From NCBI GenBank assembly GCA_965248855.1, contig CBDFKQ010000012.1, positions 62,001-126,000 on the forward strand: DNA of 64,000 bases, read 5' to 3'. Shown here piece by piece: positions 33,975 to 42,249 of this stretch; within the stretch, counting starts at the first letter, position 1, and each line of letters opens with the position of its first letter. This DNA comes from CBDFKQ01 sp965248855. GTDB taxonomy: Bacteria > Bacteroidota > Bacteroidia > Cytophagales > 172606-1. A program made the position numbers and the translations under genes. The notes below the pieces were generated by a model. That model worked only from the letters and a program-made list of their open reading frames with translations. It was not told the origin of the DNA and did no database searches.

Positions 33975-36548
33975 ATGGTTGCAAATAACACAATACAACT
34001 TTTTAAGAATCTGGTTGGCATTAAGTTTCAATTATATAACAGCCTTTTTACTTCCTTACCATTTCATAGAGTTGAAAAAACCGGGGTTCTTTTATCTTTA
34101 TTTCTTCTCCATTGTGAGGAAGGCTTTACAAAAAATTTAAGTCCTGTCGAAATCATTGATTCTTTTTTAAAACAATATACATCTTATAATAATGAACAGG
34201 AACAAACTGAATTACTATTCAGGTTTGTTCAATACGCCGAACGACAAGTTGTTTTATTTGATGCTTTGGAGGACTCTGCTTTTAAAGATATTCACGATAT
34301 GAATGGACCAGGTACTCTAAAGCAACTTCAAGCTCAAGTCATTCAAAATCAATCACAAAAACAATTAAAAGAAAAATTAAAATCTTTTTCGGTTTTATTG
34401 GTTTTAACAGCTCATCCTACACAGTTTTATCCAAGTGAAGTGCTTGGAATTATGAACGATTTATCAAAAGCCTTGCTGGATGACAATACGGCTTTGGTTA
34501 ATACATATCTTCAACAATTAGGGAAAACGCCATTTTTAAAAAAAGAAAAACCAACTCCTTACGATGAAGCGGTTAGTTTAATATGGTTTTTAGAAAATAT
34601 TTTTTATCAGGCCGCAGGGAACATTGTTTCATATTTAGGTAATCAATTTCCTGAAACATTAAGTATTAAAAACCCTTTGATTAAAATGGGTTTCTGGCCC
34701 GGTGGTGATAGAGATGGAAACCCTTTTGTAAAATGTGAAACCACACTAAAAGTTGCTGATGCCTTGCGTGGTGCAGTTATGAAAAGGTATTACATGGATG
34801 TGCGAAAACTTAAAAGAAGATTAACTTTTAAGGGAATCGAAAATGTACTTACCGAGTTAGACCAAAAATTATACAACAATCTTTTTGTACCGGGTTATAA
34901 ATCCAATATTACAAAGGAAGAAATAATTTATACTTTACATCAAATAAGAGAAACTTTAATCAGCCAGCATAATTCACTCTTTTTGGATTTGGTTGAAAGT
35001 CTTTTAACAAGAGTTCAACTTTTTGGCTTGTATTTCGCTTCTCTTGACATCCGTCAGGATAGTACTGTACATGGTAATTTATTGGAAACTATAGCCCAAC
35101 AAACCACACTGCTTCCAAAAAATTATAATACCTTATCAGAAAAAGAAAAAATTGATGCCTTATTTAATATAAATTCTTCGATAGAGAGTTCTATTATTGA
35201 AGATGAGCTAATGAAAGATACGTTGCAAACTATCACAGCCATTAAAGAAATACAAGAGTCGAATGGAGAAGAGGGTTGCCACAGATATATTATCAGCCAT
35301 AGTACTTGCGCTTTAAATATTATTGAAGTTTATACTTTATTTATTTTAAGTGGATGGAAAAAAGAAAATTTAACTATTGATATAGTTCCTCTTTTCGAAA
35401 CTATAGATGATTTGCGTGCTGCCGCAAATGTGATGAAAGAGCTTTATGAAAACGATAAATACATCTCGCACCTTAGCCAAAGAAAAAATACCCAAACCAT
35501 TATGCTTGGTTTTTCTGATGGCACAAAGGATGGAGGTTATTTAATGGCAAATTGGAGTATATATTTAGCAAAAGAGCAATTAACTGCACTTTCTCGTCAA
35601 TATGGTATAGAAGTTGTGTTTTTTGATGGTCGTGGCGGACCACCGGCGCGTGGTGGAGGAAAAACACATCAGTTTTATGCATCAATGGGGAAAAATATTG
35701 CAAATAAAGAAATTCAGCTTACCATTCAGGGTCAAACAGTCAGTTCCAACTTTGGGAATATAGATTCGGCAAAATATAATATTGAACAATTAGTTCATGC
35801 CGGGATAAGCAATGCACTTTTTTCTTCAAGAGAAGTTACTTTAACTAAACCTGAAGAAATTATAGTTCAATCCTTGGCTGACGAAAGTTATAAGGCATTT
35901 AATGTTTTAAAAAATGATCCTAATTTTCTGGAATATTTAAATTTCGCAAGTCCATTAAGATATTATGCAGAAACAAATATTGGCAGCAGGCCTTCAAAAA
36001 GAAGCAATGGAGGAAAATTAACGTTAAATGATCTTCGTGCAGTACCTTATGTTGGCGCATGGAGTCAATTAAAACAAAATTTGCCGGGCTATTATGGCGT
36101 AGGGTATGCATTTGAGAAAATGGAAAGGGATGGAAAGTGGAACGAGATTCAAAAATTATATGACAATTCACTTTTCTTTAAAACATTGTTGGACAATTGT
36201 GAAATGGCAATGAAAAAATGCTTTTTTCCACTTACCGCATATCTTGCGAAAAATGCTGAATACGGTTACTTATGGAATTTAATCTATGAAGAGTTTGAAA
36301 GAACTAAAAAATATGTTTTAAAACTATCAGGAAATAAGGAATTAATGGGTGATAAACCGGTTGATAAACTATCTATTGATATGAGGCAACGAATAGAATT
36401 ACCTTTAGTAACTATTCAACAATATGCATTAACAAGAATAAGGGAATTAGATGAAAAGACTGAAAACGTTTCATTAAAAAAAATATATGAAAAATTGGTA
36501 ATGCGTTGCTCTTTTGGAATTATAAATGCGGAAAGAAATTCTGCTTAG
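33975..36548 (+). CDS. ppc: Phosphoenolpyruvate carboxylase
   Basis: 857 residues, the shorter Bacteroidota type. The catalytic histidine is H147 in LTAHPTQ; FWPGGDRDGNPFV, GFSDGTKDGGYLMANW, DGRGGPPARGGGKTH and QTVSSNFGN are all intact active-site loops, and the chain ends with NAERNSA where other PEPCs end in a Gly. It makes oxaloacetate from PEP and bicarbonate to refill the TCA cycle. It is monocistronic with its own terminator. Confidence 0.97.
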   Translation: MVANNTIQLFKNLVGIKFQLYNSLFTSLPFHRVEKTGVLLSLFLLHCEEGFTKNLSPVEIIDSFLKQYTSYNNEQEQTELLFRFVQYAERQVVLFDALEDSAFKDIHDMNGPGTLKQLQAQVIQNQSQKQLKEKLKSFSVLLVLTAHPTQFYPSEVLGIMNDLSKALLDDNTALVNTYLQQLGKTPFLKKEKPTPYDEAVSLIWFLENIFYQAAGNIVSYLGNQFPETLSIKNPLIKMGFWPGGDRDGNPFVKCETTLKVADALRGAVMKRYYMDVRKLKRRLTFKGIENVLTELDQKLYNNLFVPGYKSNITKEEIIYTLHQIRETLISQHNSLFLDLVESLLTRVQLFGLYFASLDIRQDSTVHGNLLETIAQQTTLLPKNYNTLSEKEKIDALFNINSSIESSIIEDELMKDTLQTITAIKEIQESNGEEGCHRYIISHSTCALNIIEVYTLFILSGWKKENLTIDIVPLFETIDDLRAAANVMKELYENDKYISHLSQRKNTQTIMLGFSDGTKDGGYLMANWSIYLAKEQLTALSRQYGIEVVFFDGRGGPPARGGGKTHQFYASMGKNIANKEIQLTIQGQTVSSNFGNIDSAKYNIEQLVHAGISNALFSSREVTLTKPEEIIVQSLADESYKAFNVLKNDPNFLEYLNFASPLRYYAETNIGSRPSKRSNGGKLTLNDLRAVPYVGAWSQLKQNLPGYYGVGYAFEKMERDGKWNEIQKLYDNSLFFKTLLDNCEMAMKKCFFPLTAYLAKNAEYGYLWNLIYEEFERTKKYVLKLSGNKELMGDKPVDKLSIDMRQRIELPLVTIQQYALTRIRELDEKTENVSLKKIYEKLVMRCSFGIINAERNSA

Positions 36549-36588
36549 ATTTTTTTATAAAATATACTCTAAAAAAATTAATAAGTTT

Positions 36589-36625
36589 TAGTGATGTCAT
36601 TACTTTTTAAGTTTTGGCATCACTA
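36589..36625 (+). terminator. Terminator after ppc
   Basis: TAGTGATGTCA pairs with TGGCATCACTA (one G-T pair) around a 15-base loop, followed by a T-rich tract. Confidence 0.7.
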
Positions 36626-36742
36626 TTTTTATTTATAAAATCTAAAAAACAATTTTATGAAGTAAAATAAACAATATTTAATAAAAATGCATTTAACTTT
36701 ATAAAAGATTAACAATATAATTGGTTGTATATAATTTTAAAA

Positions 36743-38296
36743 ATGGAAAAAGAAATTAAAAGTGAAGATTTAAAAATTGAATTAAGGACACTTACTAAAG
36801 AGGATTATTTTGCCCTAAAATCTTCCATGATGGAAGCTTATGCTGAATGGGAAGGAGCTTCGTTTTGGGACGAATCACATATAAATAAATTAGTCGAAAT
36901 TTTTCCTGAAGGACAAATTTGTATTTTAGTAAATGGAGCTATGGCCGGTTGCGCACTTTCATTAATTGTAGATTATAATGAATTTGGAGATAATCATACT
37001 TACGTTCAAATTACCGGTAATTACTCATTTTCTACTCATAATTCAAAAGGAGATGTACTTTATGGGATAGATTTTTTTGTCCATCCCGATTTTAGAGGAA
37101 TGAGAATAGGAAGGAGACTTTATGATGCCAGAAAAGAAATTTGTGAAAGACTTAATTTAAGAGCAATAATTGCAGGTGGCAGGATTCCTAATTATAAAAA
37201 ATATGCTGATAGATTTACTCCTAAAGAATATTTATTAAAAGTAAAAGGAAAGGAAATATACGACCCGACTTTATCATTTCAATTAGCTAATGATTTTCAC
37301 GTTAGGAAAATTTTAAAAGGATATTTACCCGGAGATACACAATCGCTTGAATTTGCCTCCCTATTAGAATGGAATAATATTTATTATAATGAAAAGGCCG
37401 GCCATATTAATTCAAAAAAATCAATTATCAGACTTGGTTTGGTGCAATGGCAAATGAGGCCATTTCCTAATCTTGAATCATTATGTGAGCAAATTGAATT
37501 TTTTGTTGATGTGGTAAGCGATTATCAAAGTGATTTTATAATGTTTCCCGAATTATTTAATGCTCCTTTAATGACAGAATACAATCATTTAAGTGGATCG
37601 GAAGCAATGAGAGAAATTGCAAATTGCACAATACCATTACGAGACAAATTTATTGAATATGCAATAAGTTATAATATTAACATTATAACAGGAAGTATGC
37701 CTTATCTGGAAAATGGAATTTTACATAACGTTGGATACTTATGCAGAAGAGATGGTTCTTATGAAATGTATCGAAAAATTCATATAACACCTGCCGAAAA
37801 AAGTGCATGGGGAATGGTTGGCGGTGATAATATTACTACTTATGATACAGATTGCGGAAAGATTGGTATTGTAATTTGTTATGATATTGAATTTCCTGAA
37901 CTGGGAAGAATTTTGGCTGATCAGGGTATGCAAATTTTATTTGTTCCCTTCATGACTGATACACAAAATGGCTACACTCGTGTGAGAAATTGTGCTCAGG
38001 CAAGGGCAATTGAAAATGAATGTTATGTGGCAATAGCCGGAAGTGTTGGAAATTTACCTAAAGTGCACAACATGGATATTCAATACGCTCAATCTGCAGT
38101 CTTTACTCCTTCCGATTTTTCTTTTCCCAGTAATGGAATTAAGGCCGAAGCGACCCCTAATACCGAAACCACTTTAATTGCTGATGTGGATGTGGATTTA
38201 TTAAAGGAATTACACAATTTTGGTGCAGTAAGAAATTTAATTGACAGAAGGTTAGATATTTATAAAATAATAAACAAAAACAGATCAAAATTTTAA
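36743..38296 (+). CDS. GNAT acetyltransferase fused to a carbon-nitrogen hydrolase
   Basis: 517 residues from ATG 36743 (a TTG at 36725 is also open in frame). Residues about 8-200 are a GNAT domain (IDFFVHPDFRGMRIGRRLYDARKEI, acetyl-CoA loop). Residues about 225-510 are a nitrilase-type amidohydrolase with the Glu-Lys-Cys triad in FPELFNAPL, YRKIHITPAE and VICYDIEFPEL. This fusion is widespread; the substrate is unknown, and deaminated glutathione or another small amide is possible. It is convergent with the M61 peptidase gene and shares a terminator with it. Confidence 0.95.
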   Translation: MEKEIKSEDLKIELRTLTKEDYFALKSSMMEAYAEWEGASFWDESHINKLVEIFPEGQICILVNGAMAGCALSLIVDYNEFGDNHTYVQITGNYSFSTHNSKGDVLYGIDFFVHPDFRGMRIGRRLYDARKEICERLNLRAIIAGGRIPNYKKYADRFTPKEYLLKVKGKEIYDPTLSFQLANDFHVRKILKGYLPGDTQSLEFASLLEWNNIYYNEKAGHINSKKSIIRLGLVQWQMRPFPNLESLCEQIEFFVDVVSDYQSDFIMFPELFNAPLMTEYNHLSGSEAMREIANCTIPLRDKFIEYAISYNINIITGSMPYLENGILHNVGYLCRRDGSYEMYRKIHITPAEKSAWGMVGGDNITTYDTDCGKIGIVICYDIEFPELGRILADQGMQILFVPFMTDTQNGYTRVRNCAQARAIENECYVAIAGSVGNLPKVHNMDIQYAQSAVFTPSDFSFPSNGIKAEATPNTETTLIADVDVDLLKELHNFGAVRNLIDRRLDIYKIINKNRSKF

Positions 38297-38310
38297 AACA
38301 TATTGATTTA

Positions 38311-38350
38311 ATTGGTTAAATATTGATTAAAATGTCAATATTTAACCAAT
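38311..38350. terminator. Bidirectional terminator overlapping the end of the M61 gene
   Basis: A perfect 16-bp stem, ATTGGTTAAATATTGA with TCAATATTTAACCAAT. It begins 14 bases after the GNAT-hydrolase stop and covers the last ~10 codons of the convergent peptidase gene, so those codons also form part of the hairpin. Confidence 0.75.
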
Positions 38351-39827
38351 GTTTTAAGTTTTCAATTTCTTCAGTCTTTAATATTTTTTTTATTATTATT
38401 TTAATAGAAATTTCACCATCTAATAATGGGAACTGATCTTTAATTATTTCACAACCGACATAATCTAAAGCTTCTTTCAATTTTTCAAATAAACTTGAAT
38501 TTCCGAAAATACAAATCTTTTCGTAATCGAGGGCAGCTTCAAACCCTGTCAAATCTGCAATAATATTAATATAATCATTATGTAAATATCCAATTGAGGT
38601 TTGGCCAAAATTTTTCCACATGGTTCGCATTACATCATCCAAAGTTTTTTTGTTACCGGTTGCTTTCCTAATTTTTATATCCAAAATAAAAGCCACAAGA
38701 CTTCCTTTGTGATAAATAGAAACTTTTTTATTTGGAATTCCATTCGAATAACCATCTACCCACAAATCAATTGAAGATTCGATTAGTGATTGATGGGCAT
38801 GATTAGAAGTATTAAAATGGCGATTAAATGTATGAGATAATTCTTGTAAGTATTCATCACTATTCCATAAACCGCTTCTCACTAAAAATAAATCACCAAA
38901 GTAGGTTGTAATACCTTCAGCAATGTATCCGGTATTGAAATAATTTTCTTTTGTTAAATCATAAGGGAGCATTTCTTTAGGTCTTATTCGGCAAATATTC
39001 CAAATGTGGAAAAGTTCATGAGAGCAAATTCCTAAAATATCTTTTTTGTAAATAGAATCGAAATTTAATAAATTATTATTTTCATCAACTTCATTACCAA
39101 TAACTATAACCGTTGAGTTGCGGTGCTCCACACCATGATAAAATTTATAAGGTAGCAATACGATAAGAAAATGATAGGTTTTGAATGGAAAACCATCCAT
39201 CATTTTACTTTGTACATCAGAAAATTTTTTAAAATCTTCCTTCCACTTTTCATCATCAATTTTAAAATCACCTTGTATCCAAATATTAAATTCAATACCC
39301 TCAACGGGGTATTGAATTTGTTTTATGTTTGATGATGCAATGATTGGTGAATCTGTTAAATGATAAAAATCATCCGCAATGGCCGAATTATTTTCAAAAT
39401 CTAACCCACTTGCGATTTTATAATTTTCCGGAAGATTCAAGTTGACTTTACATGATTCATTAATTCTCCTTTCCACATATAACAAACAATTGATAAAATT
39501 AATGTACATCATTTTTTCATCTATCCACGACCCTCCTGCATCCATCTGCTTTGCATAATATGCATATTTAATTTTTATCTCATGTTCACCTTCTGTTTTA
39601 ACAATCCATCTTTCTTTTGATATTTTTTGTATTTCAAGTGGAAGTTCATTGCTTGAAAATGCTTTAATAAATAAAATATTTTTTGAAAAGTTTTGTAATT
39701 CATATCTCCCGGGTCTCCAGGCAGGCAATTGAATTTCAATTGTATTGGTTCGAATCCGATCAATTTGAAATTCTATTTCCAGTAAACTTTTTGAAGGATC
39801 AGGGAATGAAATGAAGTAGGAATGCAT
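38316..39827 (-). CDS. M61 family metallopeptidase (glycyl aminopeptidase-like)
   Basis: 503 residues, no signal peptide. The zinc site is H270-E-L-F-H274 with the third ligand E304 in AEGITTYFGDL; GVEHRNST (about 232-239) is also conserved in M61. The N-terminal ~170 residues form the beta-rich domain of the family. Typical M61 proteins are about 570-620 residues and end in a PDZ domain; here the C-terminal part is short and no PDZ signature is visible. It may remove glycine or other small residues from peptides. The last codons are inside a terminator. Confidence 0.9.
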   Translation of the reverse strand: MHSYFISFPDPSKSLLEIEFQIDRIRTNTIEIQLPAWRPGRYELQNFSKNILFIKAFSSNELPLEIQKISKERWIVKTEGEHEIKIKYAYYAKQMDAGGSWIDEKMMYINFINCLLYVERRINESCKVNLNLPENYKIASGLDFENNSAIADDFYHLTDSPIIASSNIKQIQYPVEGIEFNIWIQGDFKIDDEKWKEDFKKFSDVQSKMMDGFPFKTYHFLIVLLPYKFYHGVEHRNSTVIVIGNEVDENNNLLNFDSIYKKDILGICSHELFHIWNICRIRPKEMLPYDLTKENYFNTGYIAEGITTYFGDLFLVRSGLWNSDEYLQELSHTFNRHFNTSNHAHQSLIESSIDLWVDGYSNGIPNKKVSIYHKGSLVAFILDIKIRKATGNKKTLDDVMRTMWKNFGQTSIGYLHNDYINIIADLTGFEAALDYEKICIFGNSSLFEKLKEALDYVGCEIIKDQFPLLDGEISIKIIIKKILKTEEIENLKHWLNIDILINI

Positions 39828-39887
39828 TGAGGAAATATTTTATATTTTTAGTAAGATTTATTACTTTGCCGGGAACAACGTTAAACA

Positions 39888-40172
39888 ATGAATATTGAAT
39901 TTAAAACTTTGGAACTATTAAATTTTTTATATCGGTAATTATAAAGGTAAGCAAGCATTTTCTGAAATTATACTGAAAGCTTATAGAAAACAATTAAATT
40001 TGGTATCTCAAATAGATAATCTTGAAGATTTAAGTAAGATAACATCTCTAAATATTGAAAAGCTAAATAATTTTAGTCTATAAGAGTAAATATTCAATAT
40101 AGAATTGAATTTGATTATGATAAACAAACTAAAATATTTACAGTTTTAAACTTATCAAAGCATTATGAATAA
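39888..40172 (+). pseudogene. higB: higB toxin, disrupted by two frameshifts
   Basis: From ATG 39888 the frame reads MNIEFKTLELLNFLY, then hits stops at 39936. Moving one base ahead gives GNYKGKQAFSEIILKAYRKQ and SLNIEKLNNF up to a stop at 40081, and returning to the first frame from 40077 gives SIRVNIQYRIEFDYD ending in LSKHYE. Together these match the HigB/RelE toxin fold, including the RVN-QYRIEF strand and the final KHYE. The stop overlaps the higA start by 8 bases as in intact higBA operons. A one-base insertion near 39933 and a compensating loss near 40076 explain it; sequencing error is the alternative. Confidence 0.75.
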
Positions 40173-40470
40173 TTTTAAAATACCGGAAAATCACATTCCT
40201 CTTGAAGCCTTTCCTGTAGGTCAATATATTTCGGATGAATTAAAAGCAAGGAAAATTAAACCTAAAGATTTTGCTCCTTTAATAAATTTAACACCTACTT
40301 TTTTTAATGCATTACTAAAAGGGAATAAAAATATTAATGCTGAAATAGCTTATAAACTAGAAAGGGTTTTGAAGATAAAAGCAGAAATATGGCTGAGGCT
40401 ACAATGTCAATACGAAATTGATTCATTAAGAATTAAATATGGAGAAACGCAAAATACTATTGATGCATAA
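40165..40470 (+). CDS. higA: HigA-family antitoxin (HTH)
   Basis: 101 residues. An HTH domain (about 18-80) has the HigA pattern: PVGQYISDELKARKIKPKDFAPLI, FFNALLKGNKNINAEIAYKLERVL and AEIWLRLQCQYEID. It binds its own promoter and, in intact modules, neutralises HigB. Its start overlaps the broken higB frame, so it is now an orphan antitoxin that can still repress or protect against related toxins. Followed by a terminator. Confidence 0.93.
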   Translation: MNNFKIPENHIPLEAFPVGQYISDELKARKIKPKDFAPLINLTPTFFNALLKGNKNINAEIAYKLERVLKIKAEIWLRLQCQYEIDSLRIKYGETQNTIDA

Positions 40471-40489
40471 TCAAGAATATTCTATATGA

Positions 40490-40532
40490 ACAAAAAAAAA
40501 ACCCTAACAAATTTTGTTAAGGGCTTTTTTTA
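40490..40532. terminator. Bidirectional terminator between higA and ahcY
   Basis: CCCTAACAAA pairs with TTTGTTAAGGG with one bulged A, flanked by a long A run and a T run; it can end both convergent genes. Confidence 0.8.
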
Positions 40533-40546
40533 AATATTTTCAATTT

Positions 40547-41860
40547 TTAATATCTATAAGTATCTTTCTTAAAAGGTCCTTTTATATCAACTCCGATATA
40601 TTCAGCCTGATCATTAGAAAGTACTTCCAGTTCAACACTAATTTTATCAAGATGCAATCTGGCAACTTTTTCGTCCAAGTGCTTAGGCAAAACATATACT
40701 TGGTTTTCATAACTGCCGGCATTTTGCCATAATTCTAATTGAGCCAATGTTTGGTTTGTAAATGACATCGACATTACAAAAGACGGATGACCCATTGCTA
40801 CTCCTAAATTTACTAAGCGGCCTTCAGCTAAAACTATAACTTCTTTACCATCAATTGTATATTTATCAACTTGTGGTTTAATAACCTCTTTTGTATTGCC
40901 ATATGTATCGTTTAACCAAGCCATATCAATTTCAGTATCGAAGTGGCCAATGTTACAGACAACGGCTTTATCTTTCATGGCTTTAAAATGCTTACCTACG
41001 ATAATAGAATGATTACCGGTACAAGTAACAAAAATATCTCCCTGTGGAACAGCTCTGTCCATCTTCATAACCTGAAAACCATCCATCGCTGCTTGTAAAG
41101 CACAAATAGGATCTATTTCAGTAACAATAACTCTGCAACCTGCACCTGCTAAAGATTTCGCAGAACCTTTACCAACATCACCATATCCTGCTACAACTGC
41201 CACTTTACCTGCAAGCATTAAATCTGTTCCTCTACGGATTGCATCCACGCAGGATTCTTTACATCCATATAAATTATCAAATTTGGATTTAGTAACTGAA
41301 TCATTCACATTTATACAAGGAAGCGGTAAAGAACCCTTTTTCATCCTGTCGTACAAACGTAAAACACCTGTTGTTGTCTCTTCAGATATACCTTTAATTT
41401 CTGAAACCAATTCAGGGAATTTATCTAAAACCATATTGGTTAAATCGCCACCATCATCCAATATCATGTTTAAAGGTTTGTGATCTTCACCGAAAAACAA
41501 AGTTTGTTCAATACACCACTCAAACTCTTCTTCATTCATCCCTTTCCAGGCATAAACAGAAACCCCGGCAGCAGCGATTGCAGCCGCGGCGTGATCTTGC
41601 GTAGAAAAAATATTACAAGACGACCAGGTAACTTCAGCACCTAATTCAACAAGTGTTTCAATTAAAACGGCCGTTTGTATTGTCATGTGCAAACAACCGG
41701 CAATACGGGCATTTTTTAGTGGTTTTGAAGCGCCAAATTCTTTTCTTAAAGACATTAGTCCGGGCATTTCTGCTTCTGCCAATTTAATTTCTTTTCGGCC
41801 AAACTCTGCTAATGCAATGTCTTTTACTTTGTATTTTGTGTAGATTTTTTCTTGTATCAT
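40547..41860 (-). CDS. ahcY: Adenosylhomocysteinase
   Basis: 437 residues. The NAD site is GYGDVGKGSAKSL, and CTGNHSII, HFDTEIDM and the C-terminal KDTYRY are conserved. It splits S-adenosylhomocysteine into adenosine and homocysteine and so frees methylation reactions; metF of the same methyl cycle is at 2 kb. It is not in an operon. The 389-base region upstream shows no SAH riboswitch that I recognise. Confidence 0.97.
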   Translation of the reverse strand: MIQEKIYTKYKVKDIALAEFGRKEIKLAEAEMPGLMSLRKEFGASKPLKNARIAGCLHMTIQTAVLIETLVELGAEVTWSSCNIFSTQDHAAAAIAAAGVSVYAWKGMNEEEFEWCIEQTLFFGEDHKPLNMILDDGGDLTNMVLDKFPELVSEIKGISEETTTGVLRLYDRMKKGSLPLPCINVNDSVTKSKFDNLYGCKESCVDAIRRGTDLMLAGKVAVVAGYGDVGKGSAKSLAGAGCRVIVTEIDPICALQAAMDGFQVMKMDRAVPQGDIFVTCTGNHSIIVGKHFKAMKDKAVVCNIGHFDTEIDMAWLNDTYGNTKEVIKPQVDKYTIDGKEVIVLAEGRLVNLGVAMGHPSFVMSMSFTNQTLAQLELWQNAGSYENQVYVLPKHLDEKVARLHLDKISVELEVLSNDQAEYIGVDIKGPFKKDTYRY

Positions 41861-42249
41861 TTTTATTCGTTTTCTGTTTGATGAGTAAAAATAGGTATTT
41901 TTTTTAAATTATACTTAGTATCAATATTCAACTTATTTTTTTTATTTTTGTTTTAAATAAAATTAAAAAATCATAGAATCTCTAAGAAATAAAACATGGC
42001 AGTTTTGGGCTTTAATTTAAACAGCTTTGATTATCATTTTAGCTTTTTGTATACCCGGAATTAAATGGAGGAGATTTTAGAAAAATAATTTAACATAATC
42101 TTACATTTTACGAATTGAATTTTATTTAGAAAACATTTTAAGCTTGTTAGGCTTTGCTTCAAAATTCATTTTTATAAAAAAACACTTCATATAAAAAATG
42201 TTGACTTGCAGTGTATTTTATAAATACACTAATTTTCTAATGTTTTTGG
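41861..42249. other. Intergenic gap of 389 bases without a gene
   Basis: Between ahcY and the ABC transporter I find only an AT-rich region with a 9-bp hairpin at 42210-42230 (AGTGTATTT/AAATACACT), which may terminate the transporter transcript. A 22-codon frame at 41996 has no supporting features. Confidence 0.5.
42210..42230 (-). terminator. Possible terminator of the ABC transporter gene
   Basis: AGTGTATTT pairs with AAATACACT around a 3-base loop, 20 bases beyond the stop on the minus strand; an A run (T run on the transcript) follows at 42193. Confidence 0.45.

Noticed and set aside
33946..34140. Plus-strand 64-residue frame overlapping the ppc start
   Set aside because: It overlaps the ppc N-terminus in another frame and has no family features; ppc homology covers the region.
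41861..42000. SAH riboswitch in front of ahcY
   Set aside because: No GC-rich conserved core or pseudoknot pairing is visible.
41996..42064. 22-codon frame upstream of ahcY
   Set aside because: No signal peptide, no family and no ribosome-binding evidence; length is expected by chance.
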